From Alteribacillus sp041949975 (GTDB taxonomy: Bacteria > Bacillota > Bacilli > Bacillales > Marinococcaceae): a stretch of 64,000 bases of DNA. Location: contig NZ_JBHFQG010000008.1 in assembly GCF_041949975.1 (NCBI RefSeq), positions 68,201 through 132,200 of the forward strand, written 5' to 3'. The notes below the pieces were generated by a model. It searched no databases. It was not told the DNA's origin and was given only the letters and a program-made list of their open reading frames with translations. Both the position numbers and the translations under genes were made by a program. Numbering within the stretch: position 1 is the first letter of the stretch; every line of letters starts with the position of its first letter. This document shows positions 54,304 to 63,832 of the stretch, piece after piece.

Positions 54304-55380
54304 ATGGTAAAAGGAAAGGAATGGATATGGCTTCAGCGTCTTTTGCTAATAGCTGTTTTTCTTTTCATTATATATTTATTAAGTTTGCTGAAACCAATTT
54401 GGTCTTCCTTTTTAAATGTTGCTGGAAAAGTAATGCTTCCTTTTGTTATCGCTGCTATTATTGCTTATTTACTTCACCCTGTGATTGATTTTCTACAAAA
54501 GCGTCATATACCTAGAGCACTTTCTATTTTATTTGTCTATGTGGTGTTTTTTGGAGGAGGTGCATGGTTTGTTTGGTATTTTAGTCCAGTATTGTACAAC
54601 CAGATTGAAAAGTTTACACGATATCTTCCGGAATATTTCGAACAATTATATACACTCTTTTCCAATCTGCATCATCGAATTGATACTCTTCCTCCTGCCA
54701 TTCATAATACGATTGAGTTAGCGTTTGATCAAACAGAAACAAAACTGGGAGATAGTATGAAAGGCTTAATAAATAAATGGAGAAATATTGTAGAATTTAT
54801 TGTTCTTCTTCTGCTGCTTCCATTTCTGGTGTTTTACCTGTTAAAGGATTTGAAGGCAATTGAAAGAACAATAAAGCGTTTTGTTCCCAGCAAATGGAGA
54901 GACGAAGGAGAATTGCTTGCAGGAGCAGTTGATGAAGCACTTGGAGATTATATAAGAGGCCAGTTCATGGTTGCTGGAGCAGTCGGGCTTCTATCTGCTT
55001 TAGGTTTATGGATTATAAATATTCCGAATGCCATTTTGCTTGGTTTGTTTATAGCTATTACAGACATTATCCCTTATTTTGGCCCAATATTGGGAGCTGC
55101 TCCTGCATTAATGGCAGCTGCTTCTATCTCTACAAGCAAATTGATTATAACGATTATTCTCTTATTTGTTATTCAGCAAATAGAAGGAAATTTTTTATCT
55201 CCTTACGTTGTTGGCAGAAATGTTCATTTACATCCATTAGTAATTGTTTTTGCTCTATTGTTAGGATTTGAATTAGCTGGCTTTATCGGACTTTTTATAG
55301 CAGTACCATTATTTGTTGTGATAAATAATATTTTCCATACATTTAAGCAGCGGAAAGTTACTTTAAAAAGAACCCCTTAA
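54304..55380 (+). CDS. yrrI: AI-2E family transporter (YrrI)
   Basis: A 358-residue membrane protein with eight helices in the AI-2E/TqsA-PerM pattern: two N-terminal helices, a soluble-like middle part and a glycine-rich end (GPILGAAPALMAAA, EGNFLSPYVVGRNVHLHPLVIVF). The substrate is unknown; some members in other bacteria are Na/H antiporters. ATG 54304 follows AGGAGGGGG. It is followed head-on by the proline dehydrogenase gene with 23 bases of overlap. Confidence 0.88.
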   Translation: MVKGKEWIWLQRLLLIAVFLFIIYLLSLLKPIWSSFLNVAGKVMLPFVIAAIIAYLLHPVIDFLQKRHIPRALSILFVYVVFFGGGAWFVWYFSPVLYNQIEKFTRYLPEYFEQLYTLFSNLHHRIDTLPPAIHNTIELAFDQTETKLGDSMKGLINKWRNIVEFIVLLLLLPFLVFYLLKDLKAIERTIKRFVPSKWRDEGELLAGAVDEALGDYIRGQFMVAGAVGLLSALGLWIINIPNAILLGLFIAITDIIPYFGPILGAAPALMAAASISTSKLIITIILLFVIQQIEGNFLSPYVVGRNVHLHPLVIVFALLLGFELAGFIGLFIAVPLFVVINNIFHTFKQRKVTLKRTP

Positions 55381-56269
55381 ATGCAAAAGCGACATTTTGG
55401 GGCCTTTCAGCCAAGCGCCTCATAAAATAACCATACCAATCATTTCCAAATGGGACATAAGTTCTAAAATGATATCCTTCATTTACTAATTGCTTTTGCA
55501 TATCTACTCGAAAACCATAAAGCATTTGGAATTCAAACAAGTCTCTTGGAATATTGTTTTCTTTAACGAATTGTTTCGTTTGGTTAATGATGTTATGGTC
55601 GTGGGTTGCTATCGCCGTATAACTTCCATTGCAAAGATGCTGTTTAATAATTTTAATAAAATTATTGTCGATGTCTTGCTTATTTTGTAAAGCAACTTCT
55701 GGAGGTTCTCTGTATGCTCCTTTAACAAGACGCAGTGGAATTCCTTTTAATGCTTCAACATCATCAGCAGCACGGTGTAAATATGCTTGTATGACTGTAC
55801 CTACGTTGTCATGTTTTTTTCGCAGTTCATTTAATATATCGATAGTCAGCTGATAATGACTATAATCTTCCATGTCAATCCTAACAAATATATTATATTG
55901 ATCAGCAGCAGAAAGAATTTTAACCATGTTATCCATACATAAATTCTGGTTAATATCAAGGCCAAGCTGGGTCAATTTTAAGGATAGGTTGCAATTAACT
56001 TTTTCTTCAGCAATCGCATCCAACGTTTTAATACAATAATCCGCTGACTTTAATGCTTCCGTTTTTTCTGTGACAAATTCACCAAGATGGTCTACCGTAC
56101 ACATTATCCCCTTCTGGTTTAATTTACGTACGGCCTCCATTGCGCTTGGAATATCTTCTCCAGCTACTACACTGGAAGCTCCTAACTTTAACCCCCAACG
56201 TTTTGCACTTTTGTTTAAGGTACGGTTTTTAGAAAGAAATAGGAAGAAATTTCTGGAAACATTTTTCAT
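55358..56269 (-). CDS. putB: Proline dehydrogenase
   Basis: A 303-residue flavin enzyme oxidising proline to pyrroline-5-carboxylate. The barrel strands show MCTVDHLGEFV, VRIDMEDYSHYQLT, LRLVKGAYREPPEVA and FEFQMLYGFR, and the C-terminal helix holds VPFGNDWYGYFMRRLAERP. Length matches the monofunctional Bacillus type. It follows rocA/putC by 65 bases and shares its sigma-54 promoter. Confidence 0.92.
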   Translation of the reverse strand: MKNVSRNFFLFLSKNRTLNKSAKRWGLKLGASSVVAGEDIPSAMEAVRKLNQKGIMCTVDHLGEFVTEKTEALKSADYCIKTLDAIAEEKVNCNLSLKLTQLGLDINQNLCMDNMVKILSAADQYNIFVRIDMEDYSHYQLTIDILNELRKKHDNVGTVIQAYLHRAADDVEALKGIPLRLVKGAYREPPEVALQNKQDIDNNFIKIIKQHLCNGSYTAIATHDHNIINQTKQFVKENNIPRDLFEFQMLYGFRVDMQKQLVNEGYHFRTYVPFGNDWYGYFMRRLAERPQNVAFAFKGFFLK

Positions 56270-56334
56270 TTTTATCTTCCTTCCCTAATATGTCTCTCCG
56301 CGAACTTTATAAGCCGCGGAGAGAAGGATACGAT

Positions 56335-57885
56335 CTAAAATTGATCAGTTACAGTTTTCGGCTGCATGAACATGAGAAGGTAATCTGGTCCTCCGGCTTT
56401 AGAATCTGTACCGGACATGTTAAAACCTCCAAAAGGCTGATATCCTACAATAGCAGCTGTACAGCCTCTGTTAAAATAAAGGTTGCCTACGTGGAATTCC
56501 TCACGTGCTTTTTCTAAATGGGCGCGATTGTTAGAAATCACCGCGCCTGTTAACCCGTATTCCGTGTTATTTGCAATGTCTAAAGCTTCTTGAAAGCTTT
56601 GGGCTTTGGAAAAGGCGACAACAGGACCGAATATTTCCTCTTGCATTAGCCTTGCATCAGGTGAAAGATCTGCAAAAACGGTTGGTCTTACAAAGTAGCC
56701 GTCCGCTGCATTACCTTCTCCTCCAGCCATTAATCTGCCTTCGGATTTGCCTATATCAATATACTTCATTACTTTATCGTGTGCCGCCTGATCGTTTAAT
56801 GGCCCCATGAAATTATTAAAATCTTGCGGTGTACCAACTGTAAGCTCTTTCGTTTTTGCTGCTGTTTTTTCTAACACTTCATCATAAAGCTCCTTATGAA
56901 CCACTGCTCTAGAACAAGCAGAACATTTTTGACCGGAAAAACCAAAAGCAGAATATATAATGGAATCAACTGCTACATTTACATCGGCCTCTTTATCAAC
57001 GATAATCGTATCTTTACCGCCCATTTCAATGCTGCAGCGTTTAAGCCATATTTGACCTGGCTGTACTTTCGCTGCTTTTTCATAGATGCTGATTCCAACT
57101 TCTTTTGAACCGGTAAAGTTAACAAATCTAGTTTTTGGATGTTCTACTAAATAGTCACCGATCTCAGCGCCGCTTCCCGGAATAAAATTCACAACGCCTG
57201 CAGGCATACCGCCTTCTTCCAGAGCCTCCATAAATTTGTAAGCTATTACAGGTGTCGTGCTCGCTGGTTTTAGTAAAACAGTATTACCACACACCATAGG
57301 CCCTACAGTAGTGCCTGCCATAATAGCAAATGCGAAATTCCATGGAGAAATGGTCACGCCAACTCCTAACGGTATATACGTAAATGTATTATTTTCTACC
57401 TTTTCGCGGCTGTGTATGGGCATGCCGTCTTTTAAGCGAAGCATTTGCCTTCCGTAATATTCCAGGAAATCAATTGCTTCTGCTGTATCAGCATCTGCTT
57501 CCTTCCATGGTTTTCCTGCTTCATATACAAGATAGGCTGAAAACTCATGTTTTCTTCGTCTTACGATAGCAGCTGAGCGGAAAAGAACGTTTGCTCGAGC
57601 TTCGGCGGACCATTTTTTCCAAGTCTCAAATACTTCCCAGGCTTTTTTCATAGCTGATTCTGCATGTTCCTTCGTAGCTTTAGAAACATATCCAACCACT
57701 TCTTTTTTGTTTGCAGGGTTTTCTGAGAATATTTTGTCTTCTGTTGTTATACGTTCCCCGCCAATAATAAGAGGATATTCTTGCCCTAATTGAGATTTGA
57801 CATGCCCAAGTGCTTTTTCAAAAGCCTGCCGATTATTTAAGTCAGAAAAATCTGTAAACGGTTCGTGCTTATAATCCCAAACCAT
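56335..57885 (-). CDS. rocA: L-glutamate gamma-semialdehyde (P5C) dehydrogenase
   Basis: A 516-residue NAD-dependent aldehyde dehydrogenase taking P5C to glutamate. The general-base Glu lies in SIEMGGKDTIIV and the catalytic Cys in FGFSGQKCSACSRAVV. The NAD-binding FTGSKEVG and the end FGGFNMSGTDSKAGGPDYL are also typical. RBS AGAGAGGTGA. It is the first gene of a two-gene proline (and perhaps arginine) degradation operon. Confidence 0.93.
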   Translation of the reverse strand: MVWDYKHEPFTDFSDLNNRQAFEKALGHVKSQLGQEYPLIIGGERITTEDKIFSENPANKKEVVGYVSKATKEHAESAMKKAWEVFETWKKWSAEARANVLFRSAAIVRRRKHEFSAYLVYEAGKPWKEADADTAEAIDFLEYYGRQMLRLKDGMPIHSREKVENNTFTYIPLGVGVTISPWNFAFAIMAGTTVGPMVCGNTVLLKPASTTPVIAYKFMEALEEGGMPAGVVNFIPGSGAEIGDYLVEHPKTRFVNFTGSKEVGISIYEKAAKVQPGQIWLKRCSIEMGGKDTIIVDKEADVNVAVDSIIYSAFGFSGQKCSACSRAVVHKELYDEVLEKTAAKTKELTVGTPQDFNNFMGPLNDQAAHDKVMKYIDIGKSEGRLMAGGEGNAADGYFVRPTVFADLSPDARLMQEEIFGPVVAFSKAQSFQEALDIANNTEYGLTGAVISNNRAHLEKAREEFHVGNLYFNRGCTAAIVGYQPFGGFNMSGTDSKAGGPDYLLMFMQPKTVTDQF

Positions 57886-57920
57886 TTTATCACCTCTCTG
57901 AAAATTCTAACCATTTATAA

Positions 57921-57936
57921 TGCAAAAACTGTGCCA
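57921..57936 (-). promoter_or_regulatory. Sigma-54 (-24/-12) promoter of rocA-putB
   Basis: On the reverse strand it reads TGGCAC, five bases, then TTGCA, an exact -24/-12 match. It sits about 35-50 bases before the rocA start, and a sigma-54 activator gene is next door. Confidence 0.92.
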
Positions 57937-57983
57937 ATTCTAAAAAGTTGAGATGTAGTCATACAAACAAAAATAAAACAAAA

Positions 57984-58005
57984 AAGTGCAAAAAATTTTG
58001 CACTT
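57984..58005 (-). promoter_or_regulatory. Perfect palindrome: activator site and/or terminator
   Basis: AAGTGCAAAA and TTTTGCACTT are separated by two bases, 47 bases upstream of the -24 element. A further half site, TTTTGCACT, is at 58019-58027. This could be the upstream activating site of the activator encoded at 58042-59427. On the reverse strand the palindrome is also followed by a T-rich run, so it may terminate that activator gene. Confidence 0.7.
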
Positions 58006-58041
58006 AATATGAAAAATATTTTGCACTCCTTGCTGTATTCA

Positions 58042-59427
58042 TTATTTCAGCTGAAACTTTTCCATTCTATATTGAAGACTTTGTCTGCTAATCCCAAGGT
58101 CTTTAGCGGTACGCATTATATTGTAATTGTTTTTGGATAAAGATTGTTTGATTATAGTAAGCTCTGTTTTATATAACCTATCTCGAAGAGATTCGCCTTT
58201 TTCTAAAGATTTTTCCTGATTTTCATTAAATGTATGATCCATTTCAGAAAGTTCTGTTTTATTACGAAAATGAGGGGGAAGATGGGCTGCAGTAATGGTA
58301 TTTTCTTCAAGCACCATATTCATAGCGCCTTCAATCACATGTTCAAGTTCCCGAATATTTCCAGGCCACAAATATTGATTGAAAATTTCTTTCACTTCGT
58401 GATCTATCTTTAGAACTTGCATTTGAAAATACTGGTTATACTTACTTATAAATGAATCTGCTAACTCTGGTATATCGGATAATCGTTCTCTTAAAGGAGG
58501 GATGAAGAGAGTTACGACTCCAAGTCGATAGTAAAGGTCTTTACGGAGACGCTTGTGTGTAATTGCATCAAGCGGGTCTTCATTTATTGTAGCTATGATG
58601 CGAACATCAATAGGGCGTTCCTTATTATCTCCAATTCTCTTTATCTTTCTTTCTTGGATCACCCTAAGCAGCTTTGCTTGCAGTGAAGTGGGCAGGGTGT
58701 TAATTTCATCTAACATTAAGGTTCCGCCTTCTGCTTCTTCAAATAATCCAGAACGTTCAACAGCGCCGGTGAACGCACCTTTTACTGTTCCAAACAGTAA
58801 ACTTTCAATTAATGTTTCAGGGAGGGCCGCACAGTTTTGGGAAATATACGGTCCGCTTCGGCTGCTTCCATTATGAATACTTTGGGCGAACAATTCTTTT
58901 CCCGTTCCTGTTTCCCCTACCAAAAGGATAGAAGACGAAGTTCTAGTAGCTTTCTTAGCATTTTCCTTTACTTCACGAATAGCAGAAGAAGAACCAATTA
59001 AACTTTCAAATGTATAACGAGTATCTGTGCGGCGTATGATGCTGTCTCTTCGCATTTTTTCGAGCTGGGTAACATCTGTTGCGATCTCAGCAGCTGCAAT
59101 CGTTTGCCCTTTTTCTTTTATTGGAAAGGTATGATTGACCGTAGTAATTTCATCTCCTTTATTATTGTAATAGGTTTGTTTTTTATTTTTTATCGTTTTA
59201 TTATTGTAGAGAGCTTGAAACAAGCGGCTGTCACGTTTATCTTTAAAAGGGAAGACTTCTGTTATAGGTTTATCGGAAAAATCTTCAATAGTCATTGATT
59301 CAATCACCCTCATTTTTGTGTTATAAATAATAGGCGTTTCCGATCTATCAATAACTCTGATGCCAAGATCCATTTTATCAAGAAGCGTTTCATACACGAT
59401 TAGGGGAGTGGAATGATTGAAGTTCAT
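58042..59427 (-). CDS. Sigma-54-dependent activator (RocR-like)
   Basis: A 461-residue enhancer-binding protein. An N-terminal PAS-like domain (residues about 10-125) senses an unknown signal, probably proline or ornithine by context. The AAA+ domain shows Walker A (GETGTGKELFAQ), GAFTGAVERSGLFEEAEGG, which contacts sigma-54, and MLDEINTLP. The C-terminal Fis-type HTH ends NNYNIMRTAKDLGISRQSLQYRM. It most likely drives the rocA-putB operon through the -24/-12 site. B. subtilis RocR controls arginine and ornithine degradation in a similar way. Confidence 0.9.
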   Translation of the reverse strand: MNFNHSTPLIVYETLLDKMDLGIRVIDRSETPIIYNTKMRVIESMTIEDFSDKPITEVFPFKDKRDSRLFQALYNNKTIKNKKQTYYNNKGDEITTVNHTFPIKEKGQTIAAAEIATDVTQLEKMRRDSIIRRTDTRYTFESLIGSSSAIREVKENAKKATRTSSSILLVGETGTGKELFAQSIHNGSSRSGPYISQNCAALPETLIESLLFGTVKGAFTGAVERSGLFEEAEGGTLMLDEINTLPTSLQAKLLRVIQERKIKRIGDNKERPIDVRIIATINEDPLDAITHKRLRKDLYYRLGVVTLFIPPLRERLSDIPELADSFISKYNQYFQMQVLKIDHEVKEIFNQYLWPGNIRELEHVIEGAMNMVLEENTITAAHLPPHFRNKTELSEMDHTFNENQEKSLEKGESLRDRLYKTELTIIKQSLSKNNYNIMRTAKDLGISRQSLQYRMEKFQLK

Positions 59428-59477
59428 ATAAGGGTTCCCTCCTTACGGTAATTACTCTTAACTTAAGTATAAGGAAT

Positions 59478-59504
59478 TTGACAGACGGAGTCATTTTTTA
59501 TAAT
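59478..59504 (+). promoter_or_regulatory. Probable promoter of the alaS leader
   Basis: TTGACA and TATAAT separated by 15 bases, a shorter gap than optimal. It is divergent to the activator gene and ahead of the alaS T-box. Confidence 0.5.
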
Positions 59505-59624
59505 GTTAAGAAAGCATAATATTTTATTAGATAAAAACAGAAAAATAACTGCAAATTTTCGCTGTTAAGTCTTGAATGTAAACTAAGATATCAATAGAAG
59601 GAAAATTTAAATGAAAAAATATGA

Positions 59625-59836
59625 TGATGGGAAAAGTACGCTAAAGCCCTCTGAACAGAGACCGTTTTACTTGGCTGAAATAAAACGGCAGAGAAGAGTA
59701 GCAGAAAGCTGGCCCGGAGTGCAGTTAATACCTGCCGTGAACCGCGTTAAGGATATAAGTTGACAGGCTTAGCCTGTAAACAGGGTGGTACCGCGAATTA
59801 ACTTCGTCCCTGCACCAGGGGACGGAGTTTTTTAAT
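59625..59836 (+). promoter_or_regulatory. T-box leader controlling alaS
   Basis: The T-box AGGGTGGTACCGCG is at 59782-59795, and its TGGT bulge fits a tRNA ending ACCA, as tRNA-Ala does. The terminator pairs AACTTCGTCCCTG with AGGG-GACGGAGTT and has a T6 tail. Stem I lies in 59625-59740 (GATGGGAAAAGTACGC start). I could not fix the Ala specifier codon by eye. Confidence 0.92.
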
Positions 59837-59893
59837 TGTTTAGGAAATTATGTTTTTACAAGTTGTGGATACTATCTCCATATTGTTTGATCC

Positions 59894-60016
59894 GCGTCTA
59901 GCTTCAGCGCCCAGCCTCTCGGGGTTAAATAACCTCCAGTCATGAAAGGCAAAGAACGCCTTTCATGACTGGAGAACATTTACCTGTCGAGGCCGAACAG
60001 GGCGCTTGCGCTTTTG
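59894..60016. repeat. Structured intergenic repeat, copy C (short, in the alaS leader)
   Basis: GCGTCTAGCTTCAGCGCCC and AGCCTCTCGG on the left match CGAGGCCGA and GGGCGCTTGCGCTTTT on the right. The middle is reduced to one perfect 17-bp stem (59934-59950 with 59958-59974) over a 7-base loop. It sits between the T-box terminator and the alaS ribosome binding site, so it should be part of alaS mRNA. Confidence 0.82.
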
Positions 60017-60076
60017 TTCTGCGATAAAATAAAACATGAAATGTTTATAATAATTATAATTTAGGAGGAATAAAGC

Positions 60077-62716
60077 ATGAAAGTTTATACGTCTGCAGAA
60101 GTAAGACAGATGTTTTTAAATTTTTTTAAGGAAAAAGAGCACTCCATTGAGCCGAGCGCTTCATTAGTTCCTCATGAAGATCCTACTCTTTTATGGATTA
60201 ACAGCGGGGTTGCTACGTTAAAAAAGTATTTTGATGGAAGAGTTGTTCCAGAAAATCCGCGAATTGTAAATGCCCAAAAATCTATACGCACAAATGATAT
60301 AGAGAATGTTGGAAAAACTGCAAGACACCATACGTTTTTTGAAATGCTTGGGAATTTTTCCATTGGCGACTATTTTAAAAAAGAAGCGATTGAATGGGCA
60401 TGGGAATTTTTAACAAGTAAAAATTGGATTGGATTTGAAAAAGATAGACTATCAGTAACTGTACACCCAGAAGACGATGAGGCTTATGATTATTGGAAAA
60501 ATGAGATTGGACTGCCGGAAGAACGGATTATTCGTTTAGAGGAAAACTTTTGGGATATTGGTGAAGGGCCGAGTGGGCCAAATACCGAAATCTTTTATGA
60601 CCGCGGTCCCGAATATGGAGATAACTCCCAGGACCCGGAACTATACCCTGGAGGAGAGAACGAAAGATACCTTGAAATTTGGAACCTGGTGTTTTCTCAA
60701 TTTAATCATAATCCTGATGACACCTATACGCCGCTTCCTAAGAAAAATATTGATACCGGTATGGGATTAGAAAGAATCGTTTCCGTTATCCAAGATGCGA
60801 AAACTAATTATGATACAGATTTATTTTTACCTATTATGAGAAAAGTAGAAAACATAACAGGTCTTGCTTACGGAACCTCTGAAGAAAAAGATGTAGCTTT
60901 TAAAGTCATCGCAGACCATATCCGCACTGTCAGCTTTGCCGTGGGAGATGGAGCGTTACCGTCTAACGAAGGCAGAGGTTATGTGTTAAGACGTTTATTA
61001 AGAAGAGCTGTACGATACGCAAAGCTTATTGGCATTGAACGTCCCTTTATGTACGAATTAGTTCCCGTAGTTGGAGAAATTATGGAAGATTACTACCCAG
61101 AAGTGAAGAACAAAGAAGCGTTTATTCAAAAAGTGATAAAAAATGAAGAGGAACGTTTCCATGAAACGTTAAGCGAAGGACTAGCTATTTTATCAGAAAT
61201 AATGAGAAAAGCAGAAGAAGCCGGTACTTCTGTTATTTCTGGAAAAGATGTGTTTCGTCTATATGATACGTATGGTTTTCCTGTGGACCTTACAGAAGAA
61301 TACGTTACGGAGAATGGCTTCGCTATCGACACGGAAGAGTTTGAAAAAGAAATGCAGGCTCAGCGTGAGCGGGCACGGGCAGCTCGTAAGGACGATGGTT
61401 CCATGCAAACACAGGATGCTGTGTTTGCTGATATAAAAGAAGACAGTCAATTTATCGGTTATGATTCTCTTCGGACTGATGCTGTCGTACAGGTTATCGT
61501 TCATGAAAAAGAGAAAGTAGATACTATATCTGCTGGCAAAACAGCAAAGATCATTCTTGACCAAACTCCTTTTTATGCTGAAAGTGGGGGACAGGTTCCT
61601 GATAAAGGTATAATATTTAATGAAAATGCAGAAGCAAAGGTGACCGATGTTCAAAAAGCGCCAAACGGTCAGCATTTGCATACAGTTGAAATAGTCAGCG
61701 GCTCGCTTAGAACTGGTTCTGCTGTGAAAGCAGTAGTAGAAGAGAGAGGACGGGTCGATATTGTAAAAAACCATACAGCTACTCATCTGCTTCACCAGGC
61801 ATTAAAAGATGTTTTAGGGGATCATGTGAACCAAGCGGGATCACTGGTGTCAGAAGAGCGTCTACGGTTTGATTTTTCTCATTTTGGGCAAGTGAAACAA
61901 GAGGAGTTAGATCAAATTGAGGAAATTGTAAATGAAAAAGTTTGGAGAGCTATTCCCGTAACCATTGAACAGAAAAAATTCGAAGAAGCTAAAGCGATGG
62001 GGGCTATGGCTTTATTTGGAGAAAAATATGGTGACAAAGTCCGAGTTGTCCAAGTAGGGGATTATAGTATTGAACTGTGCGGAGGCTGTCATGTAAATAA
62101 TACAGCCGAAGTGGGGATATTTAAGATTGTTTCAGAAGCAGGAATCGGAGCAGGAGTCCGAAGAATTGAAGCAGTAACAGGTCAAAAAGCATACGAATTT
62201 ATGAATGAACAAATGAATGTTTTAAAAGAAACAGGTAATAAACTAAAAGCAAAATCACTAAAGGATGTACCGAAGCGAGTAGAGGCTTTACAACAGCAAA
62301 TCCGTGACTTGCAGCGTGAAAATGAATCCCTTAATGCGAAAATTGGAAACATGGAGGCAGGAAATCTTCTTGATAATGTACAAGTAGTAGACGGCGTTAA
62401 TGTGATCGCACAAAAAGTCTCGGCTGCAGATATGGATGGGCTTCGTAACACAGTAGACGAACTTAAACAAAAACTGGAATCAGGTATAGTTGTATTAGGG
62501 GCAGTAAATAACGGAAAAGTAAACCTTGTAGCTGGGGTTACCAAAGATTTAACTGACCAAGGATACAAAGCAGGAACAATTGTTAAAGAAACAGCTTCCA
62601 TCTGCGGAGGCGGAGGCGGAGGCCGTCCAGATATGGCTCAAGCTGGCGGGAAAAACCCAGATAAACTTTCAGAGGCATTAAGCGCCGTAGCAGATATTGT
62701 TAAATCCATTTCCTAA
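60077..62716 (+). CDS. alaS: Alanyl-tRNA synthetase
   Basis: An 879-residue class II synthetase. The catalytic domain contains RHHTFFEMLGNFSIGDYF (motif 2) and GMGLERIVSVIQ (motif 3). The editing domain holds the zinc motif HTATHLLH and CGGCH, which deacylate Ser/Gly-tRNA-Ala. A C-terminal C-Ala domain with GGGGGGRPDMAQAGG follows. TTAGGAGG precedes the ATG. It is controlled by the T-box upstream; dtd at 38435 clears a related class of mistakes. Confidence 0.96.
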   Translation: MKVYTSAEVRQMFLNFFKEKEHSIEPSASLVPHEDPTLLWINSGVATLKKYFDGRVVPENPRIVNAQKSIRTNDIENVGKTARHHTFFEMLGNFSIGDYFKKEAIEWAWEFLTSKNWIGFEKDRLSVTVHPEDDEAYDYWKNEIGLPEERIIRLEENFWDIGEGPSGPNTEIFYDRGPEYGDNSQDPELYPGGENERYLEIWNLVFSQFNHNPDDTYTPLPKKNIDTGMGLERIVSVIQDAKTNYDTDLFLPIMRKVENITGLAYGTSEEKDVAFKVIADHIRTVSFAVGDGALPSNEGRGYVLRRLLRRAVRYAKLIGIERPFMYELVPVVGEIMEDYYPEVKNKEAFIQKVIKNEEERFHETLSEGLAILSEIMRKAEEAGTSVISGKDVFRLYDTYGFPVDLTEEYVTENGFAIDTEEFEKEMQAQRERARAARKDDGSMQTQDAVFADIKEDSQFIGYDSLRTDAVVQVIVHEKEKVDTISAGKTAKIILDQTPFYAESGGQVPDKGIIFNENAEAKVTDVQKAPNGQHLHTVEIVSGSLRTGSAVKAVVEERGRVDIVKNHTATHLLHQALKDVLGDHVNQAGSLVSEERLRFDFSHFGQVKQEELDQIEEIVNEKVWRAIPVTIEQKKFEEAKAMGAMALFGEKYGDKVRVVQVGDYSIELCGGCHVNNTAEVGIFKIVSEAGIGAGVRRIEAVTGQKAYEFMNEQMNVLKETGNKLKAKSLKDVPKRVEALQQQIRDLQRENESLNAKIGNMEAGNLLDNVQVVDGVNVIAQKVSAADMDGLRNTVDELKQKLESGIVVLGAVNNGKVNLVAGVTKDLTDQGYKAGTIVKETASICGGGGGGRPDMAQAGGKNPDKLSEALSAVADIVKSIS

Positions 62717-62824
62717 ACGGGAATAATTGGTGTACAATAAGGGCAAGATGTTGAAAGCATTGGGCTGTAAATATGATAAACGTCCATATAAATAAATGCA
62801 GTTATTATTGAGGAGGTGTATGGT

Positions 62825-63097
62825 ATGGGTTCAAACGACAACACCATGAAATTTAATGTTCAGGATGACTCCATAGATGCAGATGCCCGTGAAGTGCTGT
62901 TTACAGTTTACCAGGCACTTGAAGAAAAAGGATATAACCCAATTAATCAAATTGTAGGTTATTTGTTGTCCGGTGATCCTGCATACATTCCGAGATATAA
63001 AGATGCCCGTACTCTCATCCGAAAGCTTGAAAGAGATGAGTTGATTGAAGAATTAGTAAGGTCTTATTTGCAAGAGCACGGGAAGGAGAAGGAATGA
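62825..63097 (+). CDS. ireB: IreB family regulatory phosphoprotein (YrzL)
   Basis: A 90-residue protein of the DUF965/IreB family, with TMKFNVQDDSIDADAREVLFTVYQALEEKGYNPINQIVGYLLSGDPAYIP. In Enterococcus IreB is a Thr-phosphorylated target of the IreK kinase and affects cephalosporin tolerance. ATG 62825 follows GAGGAGGTG. The gene overlaps ruvX by four bases, as in the conserved alaS-yrzL-yrrK-yrzB order. Confidence 0.93.
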   Translation: MGSNDNTMKFNVQDDSIDADAREVLFTVYQALEEKGYNPINQIVGYLLSGDPAYIPRYKDARTLIRKLERDELIEELVRSYLQEHGKEKE

Positions 63098-63510
63098 AAG
63101 TATTAGCCTTAGATGTTGGCATGAAACGAATAGGGGTGGCCGTTTCAGATGAGTTAAGATGGACCGCCCAGGGCCTGGAAACGATCCATATTAAAGGAAA
63201 CAGTCCCCAGGAAGCTTTTGGCCGGATTGCAGAATTAATGGAAGAGCATGAAGCTTCTGAAGTGGTAGTAGGGCTTCCTAAGAATATGAATGGAACCATA
63301 GGACCGCGTGGAGAACAATGCCAGCAATTTGCCAAGCACCTTGAAGAAGAGCTTCGTGTGCCAGTTCATATGTATGATGAACGTCTGACCACACAAGCAG
63401 CTGAACGAACCCTTATTGAAGCTGATATGAGTAGAAAGAAAAGAAAAAAAGTAGTAGATAAGATGGCTGCGGTAATGATATTACAAGGATATCTTGATTT
63501 AAACCAATAA
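63094..63510 (+). CDS. ruvX: RuvX/YqgF-type nuclease (YrrK)
   Basis: A 138-residue RNase H-fold protein. LALDVGMKRIGVAVSD contains the first catalytic Asp; VVGLPKNMNGTIG, YDERLTTQAAE and the late Asp near KVVDKMAAVMILQGYL complete the site. Members act as Holliday junction resolvases or in pre-16S rRNA end processing. The start overlaps ireB (ATGA). Confidence 0.93.
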   Translation: MKVLALDVGMKRIGVAVSDELRWTAQGLETIHIKGNSPQEAFGRIAELMEEHEASEVVVGLPKNMNGTIGPRGEQCQQFAKHLEEELRVPVHMYDERLTTQAAERTLIEADMSRKKRKKVVDKMAAVMILQGYLDLNQ

Positions 63511-63531
63511 AATACCGATGGAGGTGTACGA

Positions 63532-63819
63532 ATGGCTCAAGAAGAAAACGAGCGAATTGTCATTCCTGATGAAGAAGGCAATGAACATCTTTTTGATGTA
63601 CTGTTTACCTTTGATGTAGATGAAACCGGGAAGTCATACATGGTTTTGACTGATGCTGGTGAGAATGAAGACGAAGAAGAAGTAGAAGTGTTTGCTTTTC
63701 GTTTTGAAGATGAAGGGGAAAAAGAATCAGATATCTCATTATTCCCAATCGAAACAGATGAAGAGTGGGATATGGTAGAAGAAATGATTGAGACATTCAG
63801 CTCAGGTGAGATGGAATAA
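63532..63819 (+). CDS. yrzB: DUF1292 protein (YrzB)
   Basis: A 95-residue very acidic protein: IVIPDEEGNEHLFDVLFTFDVDETGKSYMVLTD and a Glu/Asp-rich core. The place after ruvX is typical of DUF1292 proteins in Firmicutes. Function is unknown. GGAGGTG is the ribosome binding site. A terminator follows. Confidence 0.9.
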   Translation: MAQEENERIVIPDEEGNEHLFDVLFTFDVDETGKSYMVLTDAGENEDEEEVEVFAFRFEDEGEKESDISLFPIETDEEWDMVEEMIETFSSGEME

Positions 63820-63832
63820 AATAATAAAAATG

